NCBI GenBank assembly: GCA_963668585.1 | Contig: OY764869.1 | Coordinates: 1,798,001-1,862,000, forward strand | DNA from: Bin87 sp963668585 | GTDB taxonomy: Bacteria > Chloroflexota > Dehalococcoidia > Lucifugimonadales > UBA3495 | Length of the DNA stretch: 64,000 nucleotides | Direction of reading: 5' to 3' | In this document: in pieces, positions 24,580 through 33,006 of the stretch | Numbering within the stretch: position 1 is the stretch's first letter | How the letters are laid out: each line of letters begins with the position of its first letter | Notes under the pieces: model-generated | What the model was told of the DNA's origin: nothing | Database searches by the model: none | What the model saw: only the letters and a program-made list of their open reading frames with translations | Position numbers and translations under genes: made by a program

Positions 24580-25581
24580 ATGGCTACTGTCGGAATCATC
24601 GCAAACCCCGCCGCCAGCAAGGACATCCGCCGGCTGGTGGCCCAGGGCCGTGTGGTGCCCGATTGGGAAAAGGTGAACACCGTCCGGCGCGCCCTCATCG
24701 GACTCCAGTCCACCGATGTTGAGCGCGTGGTGGCCATGCCCGACAGCGGCAATCTGTGCCGTCGCGCCGCCGATGATTCCGGCATCAGCATCCCCCTGGA
24801 GATGCTGCCAATGTCGCCCCTGTACACTGAGGGAGACACGACGCGGGCGGCGGCCATGATGGCCGACATGGGAGTCGGCTGCCTGATTACCCTGGGCGGC
24901 GACGGCACCAACCGGGCCGTTGCGGTTGGCACCAATCAGATACCCCTGGTTGCCATATCCACGGGAACCAACAACATCTTCCCCGTGATGGTTGAGGGCA
25001 CCCTGGCGGGCATTACTGCCGGACTGATTGCTTCCGGCAGGCTAAGCGCGGCGGACGCCGCGATCGTCAGCAAGACGCTGCAAATCCATGTGAACGGCGA
25101 ACCCCGCGACCTTGCTCTCGTTGACGTGGCAATTTCCCGTGAGCGTTACGTGGCGACGCGGGCCATCTGGGACCTGGACACCGTGTACGAGGTTTTCCTC
25201 ACCCGCGCCGAACCCGCCGGCATCGGCCTGTCTTCGGTGGGTGGCCGCCTGCATCCCCTGTCCCTGGGGGACGTCGGCGGCCTGCGCTACCGCCTCGCCG
25301 GACGCGACGCCGCGGATGATGCCCACACCACCGTCATTGCGCCGGTGGGTCCCGGCATGGTGGAGCCGGCCGTCATCGCGGGATGGGAAATGCTGCACGA
25401 AGGTGTGCCGGTGTGCCTGGAACAACGCTACTGCACCATCGCGCTGGACGGTGAGCGGTCGCTGGTATTGTCTCCCGACGATCGCGTTGAAATCGTGCTG
25501 GCGCGCGATGGCCCGCCTGTGGTGCAGGTTCAGCGCGCGCTGCTCAGGGCGGCGCAACTGGGGCTGTTCAACGCCGCGTGA
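24580..25581 (+). CDS. NAD kinase-like protein (AcoX/ATP-NAD kinase family)
   Basis: A 333-residue protein with a diacylglycerol/NAD-kinase type core: VGIIANPAASKDIRRLV at the start, the nucleotide loop GGDGTNR (106-112) and STGTNNIFP (127-135), then a C-terminal beta domain with PVGPGMV. This matches the AcoX-type group of ATP-NAD kinases found in catabolic operons, whose exact role is unclear. ATG 24580 is favoured because conservation begins there; the frame opens earlier at 24433. Its last codons overlap the start of the first TauE/SafE gene, so the two are coupled. Confidence 0.85.
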   Translation: MATVGIIANPAASKDIRRLVAQGRVVPDWEKVNTVRRALIGLQSTDVERVVAMPDSGNLCRRAADDSGISIPLEMLPMSPLYTEGDTTRAAAMMADMGVGCLITLGGDGTNRAVAVGTNQIPLVAISTGTNNIFPVMVEGTLAGITAGLIASGRLSAADAAIVSKTLQIHVNGEPRDLALVDVAISRERYVATRAIWDLDTVYEVFLTRAEPAGIGLSSVGGRLHPLSLGDVGGLRYRLAGRDAADDAHTTVIAPVGPGMVEPAVIAGWEMLHEGVPVCLEQRYCTIALDGERSLVLSPDDRVEIVLARDGPPVVQVQRALLRAAQLGLFNAA

Positions 25582-26324
25582 TGCTAGCCGGGTGGGACCT
25601 GGTCATCGGACTGGGGATGATGTTCCTGGGTTCCGTCGTGCTGGGAACCCTGGGCTTCGGGTTGGGCATGGTGACGATGCCCGTGCTGCTGTTGATATTG
25701 GCCCCCCGGGAAGCCGTGGTCATAGTCAACGCCATGATCGTGCTGACCACTGGGATTACGCTGCTGCAGACTTGGCGACACCTGGACCTGAAACAGTCGT
25801 GGCCTTACGTTGTCGCCGGCCTGCCTCCGGTTCCCCTGGCGGTGGCGCTTCTGGATTCCGCCAACCCGGCCGCGTTGCGAATAACCATCGTCGGATTGAT
25901 AGCGGCCATGGGAGTGGCGAGCCTGTTCCGAATCAGCCTCCCTGCCGCCAGGCGACGGTGGGCAGCCCCGGCATTCGGGTTTGTGACCACGCTGCTGGTC
26001 AGCACCACGGGAGTCGGCGGGCCGTTGGCCGGGCTCTATTCCATCGAGCAGGACTGGTCGCGGGACACTATCCGCAGCACGTTGGCGCTCTTCTTTTTCC
26101 TGGCGTCGGCGCTGGCGCTGGCGCTCTTCGCGGTCGTTGGGTTGGTGCCGGTGTCAACGGCGCAGAACATTGGGCTGCTGGCGGTGGCGGTGGCGTTGGG
26201 AGCGGTGGTTGCCGGCCTGGTGGCCCGCCGCATGACCGCCGTGGTTTTCCGCTACGCCGTCCTGGCCATAACCATCGGCGGGAGTATATCGCTGCTGGTG
26301 CGCGAGACTCTGAGGCTGTTGTGA
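25581..26324 (+). CDS. TauE/SafE family membrane exporter, first of tandem pair
   Basis: A 247-residue inner-membrane protein with about eight hydrophobic helices, belonging to the TauE/SafE sulfite and organo-anion exporter family. It opens MLAGWDLVIGLGMMFLG and repeats the two-fold pattern typical of the family. The ATG overlaps the stop of the NAD-kinase-like gene by one base (a GTG one codon earlier is also possible). The next gene is a diverged copy of identical length. Confidence 0.9.
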   Translation: MLAGWDLVIGLGMMFLGSVVLGTLGFGLGMVTMPVLLLILAPREAVVIVNAMIVLTTGITLLQTWRHLDLKQSWPYVVAGLPPVPLAVALLDSANPAALRITIVGLIAAMGVASLFRISLPAARRRWAAPAFGFVTTLLVSTTGVGGPLAGLYSIEQDWSRDTIRSTLALFFFLASALALALFAVVGLVPVSTAQNIGLLAVAVALGAVVAGLVARRMTAVVFRYAVLAITIGGSISLLVRETLRLL

Positions 26325-26407
26325 AACGCGACCACCCGGCGTGCTGCAGGAATCGGCCGGTTTCTCGAGGATCCCTCGCGGCAAGGCCGTCGAGCATGGG
26401 CTGATTG

Positions 26408-27151
26408 ATGCTGGCTGGCTGGGAATTGGCCATCGGCGTGGCGGCGCTGCTGCTGGGTTCTTTCGTGTTCAGCGCCGTCGGTTTCGGCATGGCCCTGACC
26501 ATGGCCCCGTTTCTGCTGCTGATCCTGGCGCCCCGTCAGGTCGTCGTGCTGTCCAACTCCATGATCGTGTTGTCCACGGTGCTGATCCTGGCGCAGACGT
26601 GGCGGCATTTTCGGTGGCGCGAATCATGGCTCTTCATCGCTGCCGGCCTGCCCCCGGTGGCGCTGGGCGTGTTCCTGCTGAACGTTGCCGCCCCCACGGT
26701 GCTGCGACTGTGCATCGTGGGGTTGATCCTGGCAATCGCGCTGTTGACGCTGTTCAACGTCAACGTGCCGGCGGTGCGATCACGCTGGGGCGCGGTCGGG
26801 TTCGGGTTCACCACCACGTTGCTGACCACCACCCTCAGCATCGGGGGGCCGCTGGCCGCCATCTACGCCATCGGTCAGGACTGGCCGCGTGAGACGATGC
26901 GGGCGACCCTGGCGGTCTATTTCCTAGTGGCGGGCGTGTTGGGAATCGTTCTGTACGTGGCGACCGGCCTGGTTCCGCGAGAAATGGCCTACAACATCGG
27001 CATGGGCGCGCCGGTGGTACTGGTGGGAGTAACGGCCGGCGGATGGGCCGCCCGCCGCATGAGTCTCCGCGTGTTTCGTTACGCCGTCCTGTCCGTAATC
27101 ATCGTCGGCAGCCTCACCCTGCTGGCCCGCGAATTGTGGCGGCTATTGTGA
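26408..27151 (+). CDS. TauE/SafE family membrane exporter, second of tandem pair
   Basis: A 247-residue paralogue of the preceding gene: both start MLAGW, share LLLILAPR, ETLRLL/ELWRLL endings and QDWxRxTxRxTLA in the middle. It begins at ATG 26408, 83 bases after the first copy. Exporters of this family may work as paired subunits or serve two substrates. It should move sulfite, sulfoacetate or another organic anion; the substrate is unknown. Confidence 0.9.
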   Translation: MLAGWELAIGVAALLLGSFVFSAVGFGMALTMAPFLLLILAPRQVVVLSNSMIVLSTVLILAQTWRHFRWRESWLFIAAGLPPVALGVFLLNVAAPTVLRLCIVGLILAIALLTLFNVNVPAVRSRWGAVGFGFTTTLLTTTLSIGGPLAAIYAIGQDWPRETMRATLAVYFLVAGVLGIVLYVATGLVPREMAYNIGMGAPVVLVGVTAGGWAARRMSLRVFRYAVLSVIIVGSLTLLARELWRLL

Positions 27152-27175
27152 AGATCCGACACCAACATCGGTATG

Positions 27176-27205
27176 CGTAAGGGCGGGTTTCAAACCCGCC
27201 CCTAC
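27176..27205. repeat. Dispersed palindrome (family P), convergent site
   Basis: Arms CGTAAGGGCGGG and CCCGCCCCTACG around TTTCAAA, located 24 bases after the second exporter gene (plus) and 26 bases before the stop of trxB (minus). Confidence 0.9.
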
Positions 27206-27231
27206 GGTTTCCTCACTGTCAAAGGCGATTT

Positions 27232-28152
27232 TTACGCCGACAAATCGTGGAACGCCGCCAACGCCGCCGTGATGCCGTCGCCAACCGCCGCGCCCAACTG
27301 GCGGGTTGATTCGGCGCGGGCGTCGCCGCACACGTACACCTTGGGGATGTTGGTCCGCATGTGGATGTCGGCCCGGATGTGGCCCAGTTCATCCATGTCC
27401 AGTTTGTCCTTGAAGGCCTCGGTGTTGGGGTGAAAGCCCACGTACACGAACGCGGCGGCCGTCGGATAGTCGTACACCTCGCCGGTTTTCACGTCCCTGA
27501 CGCGGGCGGCTTCCAGCACGTCGTTGCCCACGAACTCCTCGACGACGTGGCTCCACAGCCACTTGTACTTGGGGTTGGAGAAAGCCCGGTCCTGCAGTAC
27601 CTTGGTGGCGCGCAATTCATCGCGCCGGTGGATGATGGTCACCGAGTTGCAGATGCCGGTGAGGTAGAAACTCTCGTCCATCGCTGAATCGCCGCCGCCC
27701 ACCACGACGACGTCCTGTCCACGGAAAAAGTTGCCGTCGCAGACGGCGCAGTATGAAACCCCGCGCCCGCCGAATTCGTCCTCGCCGGTCACGCCCAGCT
27801 TGTTGTGGGACCCGCCGGTGGCGATGATGAGCGCCTTGGCGGTGAAATCTCCCTCAGAGGTGCGAACCAACTTTCGGTCGTCGTGCAGGTTTTCCACCGA
27901 TTCGACCTCGGCAAACTCCATTTTGGCGCCGAACCGATCCGCCTGATTGTACATTTCATCGGCGAGTTCCTGACCCTTGACGCCTTCCCGGAATCCAGGG
28001 TAGTTCTCAATATCGTCCGTGATGAGGAGTTGGCCGCCGGGTCCGATGCTTTCAATCATCAGGGTGCTGAGCATGGCGCGGGTGGAATAGAGGCCGGCCG
28101 ACATGCCGGCCGCGCCGGCGCCAAGAATCACAACGTCATAATCGTTTGCCAT
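27232..28152 (-). CDS. trxB: Thioredoxin reductase
   Basis: A 306-residue low-molecular-weight thioredoxin reductase. FAD site ILGAGAAGMSAGLYSTRA, redox pair C135-A-V-C138 in GVSYCAVCDGNFF, NADPH site VVVGGGDSAMDE and IIHRRDELRA with the arginines that select NADPH, and the closing VCGDARAESTRQLGAAVGDG. It keeps thioredoxin reduced at the expense of NADPH. GAGGAGGG lies upstream of ATG 28152. A free-standing thioredoxin gene is not nearby. Confidence 0.96.
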   Translation of the reverse strand: MANDYDVVILGAGAAGMSAGLYSTRAMLSTLMIESIGPGGQLLITDDIENYPGFREGVKGQELADEMYNQADRFGAKMEFAEVESVENLHDDRKLVRTSEGDFTAKALIIATGGSHNKLGVTGEDEFGGRGVSYCAVCDGNFFRGQDVVVVGGGDSAMDESFYLTGICNSVTIIHRRDELRATKVLQDRAFSNPKYKWLWSHVVEEFVGNDVLEAARVRDVKTGEVYDYPTAAAFVYVGFHPNTEAFKDKLDMDELGHIRADIHMRTNIPKVYVCGDARAESTRQLGAAVGDGITAALAAFHDLSA

Positions 28153-28231
28153 CGAATTGGTCCCTCCTCTGGCGTTACGGGTATCCGGTCATGTCCGGGG
28201 CTGCGACGGGTGTCCCGCCTGCTGTGGACAA

Positions 28232-29203
28232 TCATCGTGGATGGGTGGACCGCGCCCTGGCAGACCGCCGCGCCGTCGCTTCCCGCACATAGTCAACCGA
28301 TCTCTGCAATCCCTCTTCCAGTGATACCTTGGGTTCCCAACCCAGTTCTTCCAACGCCCGCCTGGAGTCAAGGGCTATCTTCAGGACTTCGCCGGCCCTG
28401 CGGGGTCGGTAATCCGGTTCTCCGTCAAACTCGGTGTATTCCTTCAGCAGCGAATAGATCCGTTTGATGGTGACCGGATCTCCGGTGCCTATGTTATAGA
28501 TTCCACCATCGCCATCATGAATCGCCGCGAGGTTGGCGTCAACAACGTCGGATACGTACACGAAGTCCCTTTCCTGCAGGCCGTCGCCGTAGATTTCGGG
28601 GTTGCGGCCGCGCAGCATCGTACCGGCGAATATGGCGATCACGCCGGCCTCTCCGTTCGGATTCTGACCCGGGCCGTACACGTTCGCGTACCGCATGATG
28701 GTGTATTTCAGCCCGTAGGTCCGGTGGAACAAATCCAGGTACTGTTCACTGACATATTTGGACAGCGCGTACGGCGTCAGCGGATTGGCCGGCGTGTGCT
28801 CGTCGCACGGAACCGTCGCCGGGTTTCCGTATATCGCGCCGCCGGTGGACGAAAACACGATCTTTTCCACGCCTTCCTCGTTGGCTGCGGAAATAAGCCT
28901 GATGGTGCCCAGCACGTTGGTGTCGGCATCCCCCACCGGATCAACCGTGGAGTTCCGCACGCTGCTCTGCGCCGCCAGGTGGAAGACAATCTCCGGCCCT
29001 TCGCGCCGGATGATCTGGAGGATCCTGGGGTCGTTGATTGGGCAATGGTAAAAGGTCGCCTGGTGGTTCAAATTGCGCAACTGACCTGTGCTCAGATCGT
29101 CTACCACCGCCACCGTGTACCCATGTTCCAGGAGGCCGTTGACCAAATGTGAGCCGATGAAACCGGCGCCTCCGGTTACCAGGACTTTGGTGGATTCCGC
29201 CAT
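28232..29203 (-). CDS. NAD-dependent nucleotide-sugar epimerase (UDP-glucose 4-epimerase type)
   Basis: A 323-residue extended short-chain dehydrogenase. NAD site VTGGAGFIGSHLV, D in VVDDLSTG, catalytic Ser/Thr in FSSTGGAIYG and Y-x3-K in PYALSKYVSEQ. The MRYANVYGPGQNP and RDFVYVSDV stretches fit UDP-glucose 4-epimerase and related GDP/UDP-sugar epimerases or dehydratases. It probably feeds cell-surface polysaccharide. It ends 79 bases from the trxB start on the same strand. The exact sugar is uncertain. Confidence 0.92.
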   Translation of the reverse strand: MAESTKVLVTGGAGFIGSHLVNGLLEHGYTVAVVDDLSTGQLRNLNHQATFYHCPINDPRILQIIRREGPEIVFHLAAQSSVRNSTVDPVGDADTNVLGTIRLISAANEEGVEKIVFSSTGGAIYGNPATVPCDEHTPANPLTPYALSKYVSEQYLDLFHRTYGLKYTIMRYANVYGPGQNPNGEAGVIAIFAGTMLRGRNPEIYGDGLQERDFVYVSDVVDANLAAIHDGDGGIYNIGTGDPVTIKRIYSLLKEYTEFDGEPDYRPRRAGEVLKIALDSRRALEELGWEPKVSLEEGLQRSVDYVREATARRSARARSTHPR

Positions 29204-29370
29204 TGATCCTCGTCTTCAGTGCAGGGATGGTGAGGAAGTAACTAAACTGTATCGTAATTGAAATGCCGGAGTCCGGCAAGACGGGCACGACTCCAGGGCC
29301 ATACCATGGAGGGGCAGGGAAACGTTGCCTCACCCACCATCCACTGGCGCTTCTGCAGGTTAGCGGTGAT

Positions 29371-29434
29371 CCTCCGACCGACAGGCTCGGGATGAGCGGA
29401 CTGCCTGGCCTATCGGCAATAATGGAATGGCGGG
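29371..29434 (+). repeat. Decayed fragment of MITE-like family M
   Basis: Core-like ACCGACAGGCTCGGGATGAG followed by GGACTG and an end-like AATAATGGAATGG (compare AATAATCGAATGG). Only about one half of the element is left. It lies in the 1,030-base gene-free stretch. Confidence 0.55.
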
Positions 29435-29987
29435 CGGACCGGGCGACCGGATCAGCGATGTTGGGCAGGTGTCAGACTGCTGCATCGCTGACGGACGGAG
29501 TATGCGCGGACAGGTTTGATACCCGCCCATGCGTGTGCATGGCCGCTGGCGAACCACCAGGGTGGGACGCGCCGGGCGGGCGTCGTCTTTCCGGAGGGGT
29601 GGAGGGTTTCTCGTCCCTGCGGTTGGTGGTTCGTTGCTTGGCGGTTGGTTGTTTCGGTTGGTTTTGGTTTGGTGTGAGAGGCGGGATTCCGGATCGTTGT
29701 CAGCGCACGGCCGGTACGCAACTATTTGAACGGCAGTTCCGTGGTCGCAGGACTATTTGGTTGAGTCCCTACCACGCGGGCCCGAACAATCCCGGTGGCC
29801 CAGTGTGGCACCGCCGGTGAGTACGTTGGTCGGATATCGGCGAATTGCCACCTGGACCGGTTGCGATTTGTTGCTGACGGGGTTGGCCGTCGATCCGGAA
29901 ATCTGCCTCTCTGGGGTTGTGGTGGAGCAGCTGCTTGATCTAGACGGTATTAGGATATACGTTCGCATTGGTGGTGTCAAGGGGTTA

Positions 29988-30027
29988 TTTTACAGGGATG
30001 GACAGGATTTACAGGATGATGGGATTG
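29988..30027 (+). repeat. ACAGGATG-type short dispersed repeat
   Basis: TTTTACAGGGATGGACAGG followed by ATTTACAGGATGATGGGATTG. The unit ACAGG(G)ATG is repeated with 8-10 base spacing. Similar sequence is common between genes of many environmental bacteria; function is unknown. Confidence 0.6.
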
Positions 30028-30233
30028 CGGCGGGTCGGTCGTGCTTCGTCGGGTTCAGGATGAGCGGACTGACTTTACCATTGTCGATAAGCGCGGGGGC
30101 AGGTTTCAAAGGGGACAGCCGGCCCATTCTTTCAGGATGGTTGACCGACCCGGCAACAGATACTCGCAGCCTTGACAGAACATTACCCCTGTAACAGAAT
30201 ATCGCCATCCCAATCCCTCACAGGAACGAGAGT

Positions 30234-31028
30234 ATGACAACAGTTCAGAATGGGTCTCGGACTACCGTAAATGTCAACGGTACCGCCGTCGAAATGTACT
30301 CTGGCGGAAATGGTCCCCCGCTGGTTTTCTTTCACGGAGCCGGTGGTTCCAACGGATGGCAGCCATACCATGAAGACCTCTCTGCGGAGTACACGGTATT
30401 TGTTCCCAGCCAGCCCGGGTTCAACGGTACCGAATCACCCGACTGGGTCAAGACAATCACGGATGTGGCTCATTTCAACCATATGTTCATAGACGCGTTG
30501 GGCCTGCAGGACATCGTGCTGATGGGTTCGTCCATGGGCGGCTGGGTGTCCGCAGAGATGGCCGCGATGGATGACCACAACATCGACGCTCTGGTCCTGG
30601 TGGACGCCGCCGGCATCAGGCCGCGCGAGGGCCAGATTGCGGAAATCTTCATGGTGTCCGCGGACACCCGCCTCAAGCAGCGGTTCCACGACCCGGGGCA
30701 GGTTGAGAATTACGAGCATTACGCGCGGGAACTGAGCCCTGAGGAGCAGTTGGTAGTCCACTCCAACGCCATCATGGCATCCCAGCTTTGCTGGAAGCCC
30801 TACCTCCACAACCCCAGCCTGCCGCATACCCTTTCCCGCGTGGAAACACCCACGCTGATCGTCTGGGGCAACGAGGACGCCATCATTCCCGTGGAGTGCG
30901 GCCACCTTTTCCAGCAGGCCATCCAGGGCAGTCAACTGCGCATCATCGACAACTGCGGACACTCACCCGCCGTGGAGAAGCGCGGCGAATTCGTCGCCGC
31001 GGTCACCGGGTTTCTGAACAGCCTCTAG
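30234..31028 (+). CDS. Alpha/beta hydrolase fold protein
   Basis: A 264-residue hydrolase. Oxyanion loop PLVFFHGAGGSNGWQ, nucleophile elbow G-S-S100-M-G-G, acid in LIVWGNEDAIIP and catalytic histidine in DNCGHSPAVEK. Sequence order and length match C-C bond hydrolases and epoxide hydrolases of the MhpC/BphD group as well as esterases. It precedes an LLM-class oxidoreductase by 64 bases on the same strand, which suggests one catabolic unit. Substrate is unknown. Confidence 0.92.
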   Translation: MTTVQNGSRTTVNVNGTAVEMYSGGNGPPLVFFHGAGGSNGWQPYHEDLSAEYTVFVPSQPGFNGTESPDWVKTITDVAHFNHMFIDALGLQDIVLMGSSMGGWVSAEMAAMDDHNIDALVLVDAAGIRPREGQIAEIFMVSADTRLKQRFHDPGQVENYEHYARELSPEEQLVVHSNAIMASQLCWKPYLHNPSLPHTLSRVETPTLIVWGNEDAIIPVECGHLFQQAIQGSQLRIIDNCGHSPAVEKRGEFVAAVTGFLNSL

Positions 31029-31092
31029 GCATTGCCGCCAAGGAAGCACGGCAACCTGTCAAGCGTCGCACCACCGAGAAGGAGCAAACATC

Positions 31093-32244
31093 ATGGCGCA
31101 CGATCTCGAAGTATTCTGGTTCTCAGAACAACCCTACGGCCATGTGACCGAGGACGACCTGGCACCCTACGAATCGGGTCGGATGCACTTCCCCAACACC
31201 TACTTCGACCCTGAAAAGGCCCACGTCCTTTATTCCAACTACCATGACCAGTACCAGTTGGCCGACGAAGCCGGTTTCGACGGCATCATGTCCAACGAAC
31301 ACCACAGTTCCTACTGGTGCATGAAGCCCTCGGTCAACGTTGACGCCGCCGTCATCACCCAGCGCACCAAGCGCGCCAAGATCGCAATGCTGGGCAACGT
31401 GATCGCCGTCAACGATCCGGTGAAGATGGCCGAAGAGATCGCCATGCTGGACTGCATCAGCGGCGGACGCATCATTTCCGGTTTCGTGCGCGGCACCGCC
31501 GTGGAGACCCTGCACGCCGGCTACCCGCCCACCGAGAACCGCCCCCGGTTTGAGGAAGCCCACGACCTGATCGTCAAGTGCTGGACGGAACCCGGCCCCT
31601 TCCGCTGGGAAGGCGAATACTGGCCTCACCGCATGGTCAACCCCTGGGTCGTGCCGATCCAGAAGCCGCACCCTCCGGTGTGGTTCCCCGGCACGGGAAG
31701 CCCCGAGTCAGTGATCTGGGCAGCCAAACACCGCTACCCGTACATGAACCTGGGTTCCCTGCTTGACCTGACCAAGCAGCTCAAGGGCATCTACCACGAG
31801 ACCGCGGCCGCGGAAGGCTACGAGGCTGGCCCCGAGCACTTCGGGTACCTCATCCGCTGCCTGGTGGCCGACACCGACGAGCGCGCGCAGGAAATCGGCC
31901 GCACCTTCCTGTGGACCGAGAACCACCGCAACCGTGGACCGATGGAATTCAACGACCCTCCCGGATACCAGTCCCGCGAGGCGCTGCGCATCAAGATGTC
32001 GCGGCCGCTGATCGGCACGGGAACCATGGGTCGCCGGATGTCCTACGAAGACCTGCAGGATGCCTACAACATCATCGTGGGCAGCCCCGAAACCGTGACC
32101 GAGAAACTGCGGCACATCCGCAGGGATCTTGAGCCCGGCTACATCCTCATCTACGGCAACGAGGGGCATATGCCCCACGAGGACGTGATGCGTTCCGTAG
32201 AGTTGCTGGGAACGAAGGTGATACCGGCGCTGAAGGAAGGCTAG
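31093..32244 (+). CDS. LLM class flavin-dependent oxidoreductase (alkanal monooxygenase-like)
   Basis: A 383-residue luciferase-like protein, longer than the 283-residue one at 1943. It has EVFWFSEQPYG at the start, FDGIMSNEHHSSYWCMKPSVN, GRIISGFVRGTAVE, PPVWFPGTGSPES and the C-terminal MSRPLIGTG and VGSPETV. Such proteins use reduced FMN or F420 to oxidise small organics; this longer group often acts as an FMN monooxygenase. AAGGAG lies 9 bases before the ATG. A terminator follows at 32268. Confidence 0.9.
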   Translation: MAHDLEVFWFSEQPYGHVTEDDLAPYESGRMHFPNTYFDPEKAHVLYSNYHDQYQLADEAGFDGIMSNEHHSSYWCMKPSVNVDAAVITQRTKRAKIAMLGNVIAVNDPVKMAEEIAMLDCISGGRIISGFVRGTAVETLHAGYPPTENRPRFEEAHDLIVKCWTEPGPFRWEGEYWPHRMVNPWVVPIQKPHPPVWFPGTGSPESVIWAAKHRYPYMNLGSLLDLTKQLKGIYHETAAAEGYEAGPEHFGYLIRCLVADTDERAQEIGRTFLWTENHRNRGPMEFNDPPGYQSREALRIKMSRPLIGTGTMGRRMSYEDLQDAYNIIVGSPETVTEKLRHIRRDLEPGYILIYGNEGHMPHEDVMRSVELLGTKVIPALKEG

Positions 32245-32267
32245 GGCAACCCCGACAGCAATGATGC

Positions 32268-32305
32268 CAACGCGGACCGTTATCGTCATGATGCGGTCCG
32301 CGTTG
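32268..32305 (+). terminator. Hairpin terminator after LLM oxidoreductase
   Basis: Perfect 12-base stem CAACGCGGACCG (32268-32279) and CGGTCCGCGTTG (32294-32305), loop of 14 bases, followed by CTTTGG. The T run is short, so termination may need help from other factors. Confidence 0.7.
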
Positions 32306-32357
32306 CTTTGGATTAATCGGTCAACTACCTACATCTAAGACGTTATTTGGGGGCATT

Positions 32358-32660
32358 ATGGAACTCGACGCGATCACTGTGGCGCGGATTAGACGGATGG
32401 CCCACGAGGGGAAAACAATAGCGCAGATCGGAAAGGACTTAGATGTTGATTACTGGGAAGTTTGGAATCATGCCGAACGTAGTTGGCAGGGAACCAAGTG
32501 GGTTATTACTAACCGTTTACGTCTCTTGAATAAAGAAGCCGACCAAGCGACCAGAGAGCGACTCACAGAAGAAGTGGCAGAATGCGTTGATTACATCTAT
32601 CAACGCGGGAGGCAGATGGGACGGCAAATCGACTCGGCTCGAAAAACGCTCGACGGCTAA
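32358..32660 (+). CDS. Small HTH protein, 100 aa, function unknown
   Basis: A 100-residue basic protein. Residues about 8-40 (ARIRRMAHEGKTIAQIGKDL, then DYWEVWNHAE) look like a resolvase/sigma-type helix-turn-helix that could read DNA. The second half is helical and charged, with YIYQRGRQMGRQIDSARK. The base composition of this gene and the next is clearly lower in GC than the neighbours. It precedes an antitoxin-like gene by 33 bases on the same strand. I cannot assign a role. Confidence 0.7.
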   Translation: MELDAITVARIRRMAHEGKTIAQIGKDLDVDYWEVWNHAERSWQGTKWVITNRLRLLNKEADQATRERLTEEVAECVDYIYQRGRQMGRQIDSARKTLDG

Positions 32661-32693
32661 ACCCAGACATAGAAACAAAGTACAAATGCTACT

Positions 32694-32909
32694 ATGGTGC
32701 TTCCGCAAGACGCTGAAGTCAGACTGAATGTACTCAGCGCAGAAACTGGCTATTCAATAGGGTTCCTCACCGCCGAGATGATCACGCGTGGGATGGACGA
32801 CATAGAGGACTACTACCTTGCCATCGTGGTTCTAGAGCGCATTCGCGCCGGCCAGGAACGTGTTTATTCATCCGCCGAGTTGAGGCGGGACCTTGGCTTG
32901 GACGATTGA
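32694..32909 (+). CDS. RelB/DUF6290-type antitoxin-like protein, without obvious toxin
   Basis: A 71-residue protein. The first part, VLPQDAEVRLNVLSAETGYS and FLTAEMITRGMDD, matches a ribbon-helix-helix domain (strand plus two helices), and the C-terminal IEDYYLAIVVLERIRAG, RVYSSAELRRDLGLDD is the usual tail of RelB/DUF6290 antitoxins that wraps the RelE toxin. No RelE/ParE gene follows: the next feature is a palindrome and the converging Rieske gene. It may be a leftover or regulate with the HTH protein upstream. Confidence 0.75.
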   Translation: MVLPQDAEVRLNVLSAETGYSIGFLTAEMITRGMDDIEDYYLAIVVLERIRAGQERVYSSAELRRDLGLDD

Positions 32910-32940
32910 ATATTCCGGTTACAGCAAGTGACGCAAGAGA

Positions 32941-32965
32941 GGGGCGGGTTTCAAACCCGCCCCTA
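32941..32965. repeat. Dispersed palindrome (family P), convergent site
   Basis: GGGGCGGG, TTTCAAA, CCCGCCCC between the antitoxin-like gene (plus, ends 32909) and the Rieske oxygenase (minus, ends 33007). Just after it the 15-base or so unit TTTGGAACCGGTGTCGCT occurs twice in tandem (about 32971-33007). Confidence 0.88.
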
Positions 32966-33006
32966 CATAGTTTGGAACCGGTGTCGCTGTTTGGAACCGG
33001 TGTCGC

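Larger units (their letters stand above)
29204..30233. other. Gene-free stretch of decayed repeats
   Basis: No supportable gene. It contains a MITE fragment (29371-29434), a G/T-rich run at about 29600-29690 with GGTTGGTTGTTTCGGTTGG, a repeat with two ACAGGATG-type units (29988-30027), another core-like GTTCAGGATGAGCGGACTG (about 30053-30072) and a half palindrome of family P at 30092-30112 (GGGGGCAGGTTTCAAAGGGG). The open frames here have no coding character. Confidence 0.7.

Noticed and set aside
24318..24935. A 205-residue minus-strand frame ending in repeated MLQGRMLQ
   Set aside because: The repeat arises from the 15-base tandem duplication read in another frame and the rest is antisense to the NAD-kinase-like gene.
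25112..26404. A 430-residue plus-strand frame spanning the NAD-kinase-like and TauE genes
   Set aside because: It runs across two well-supported genes in another frame and reads as Arg/Pro/Ala-rich shadow sequence.
29263..29820. A 185-residue plus-strand frame in the gene-free stretch
   Set aside because: Covers decayed repeats and a G/T-rich run; composition is not coding and there is no ribosome site.
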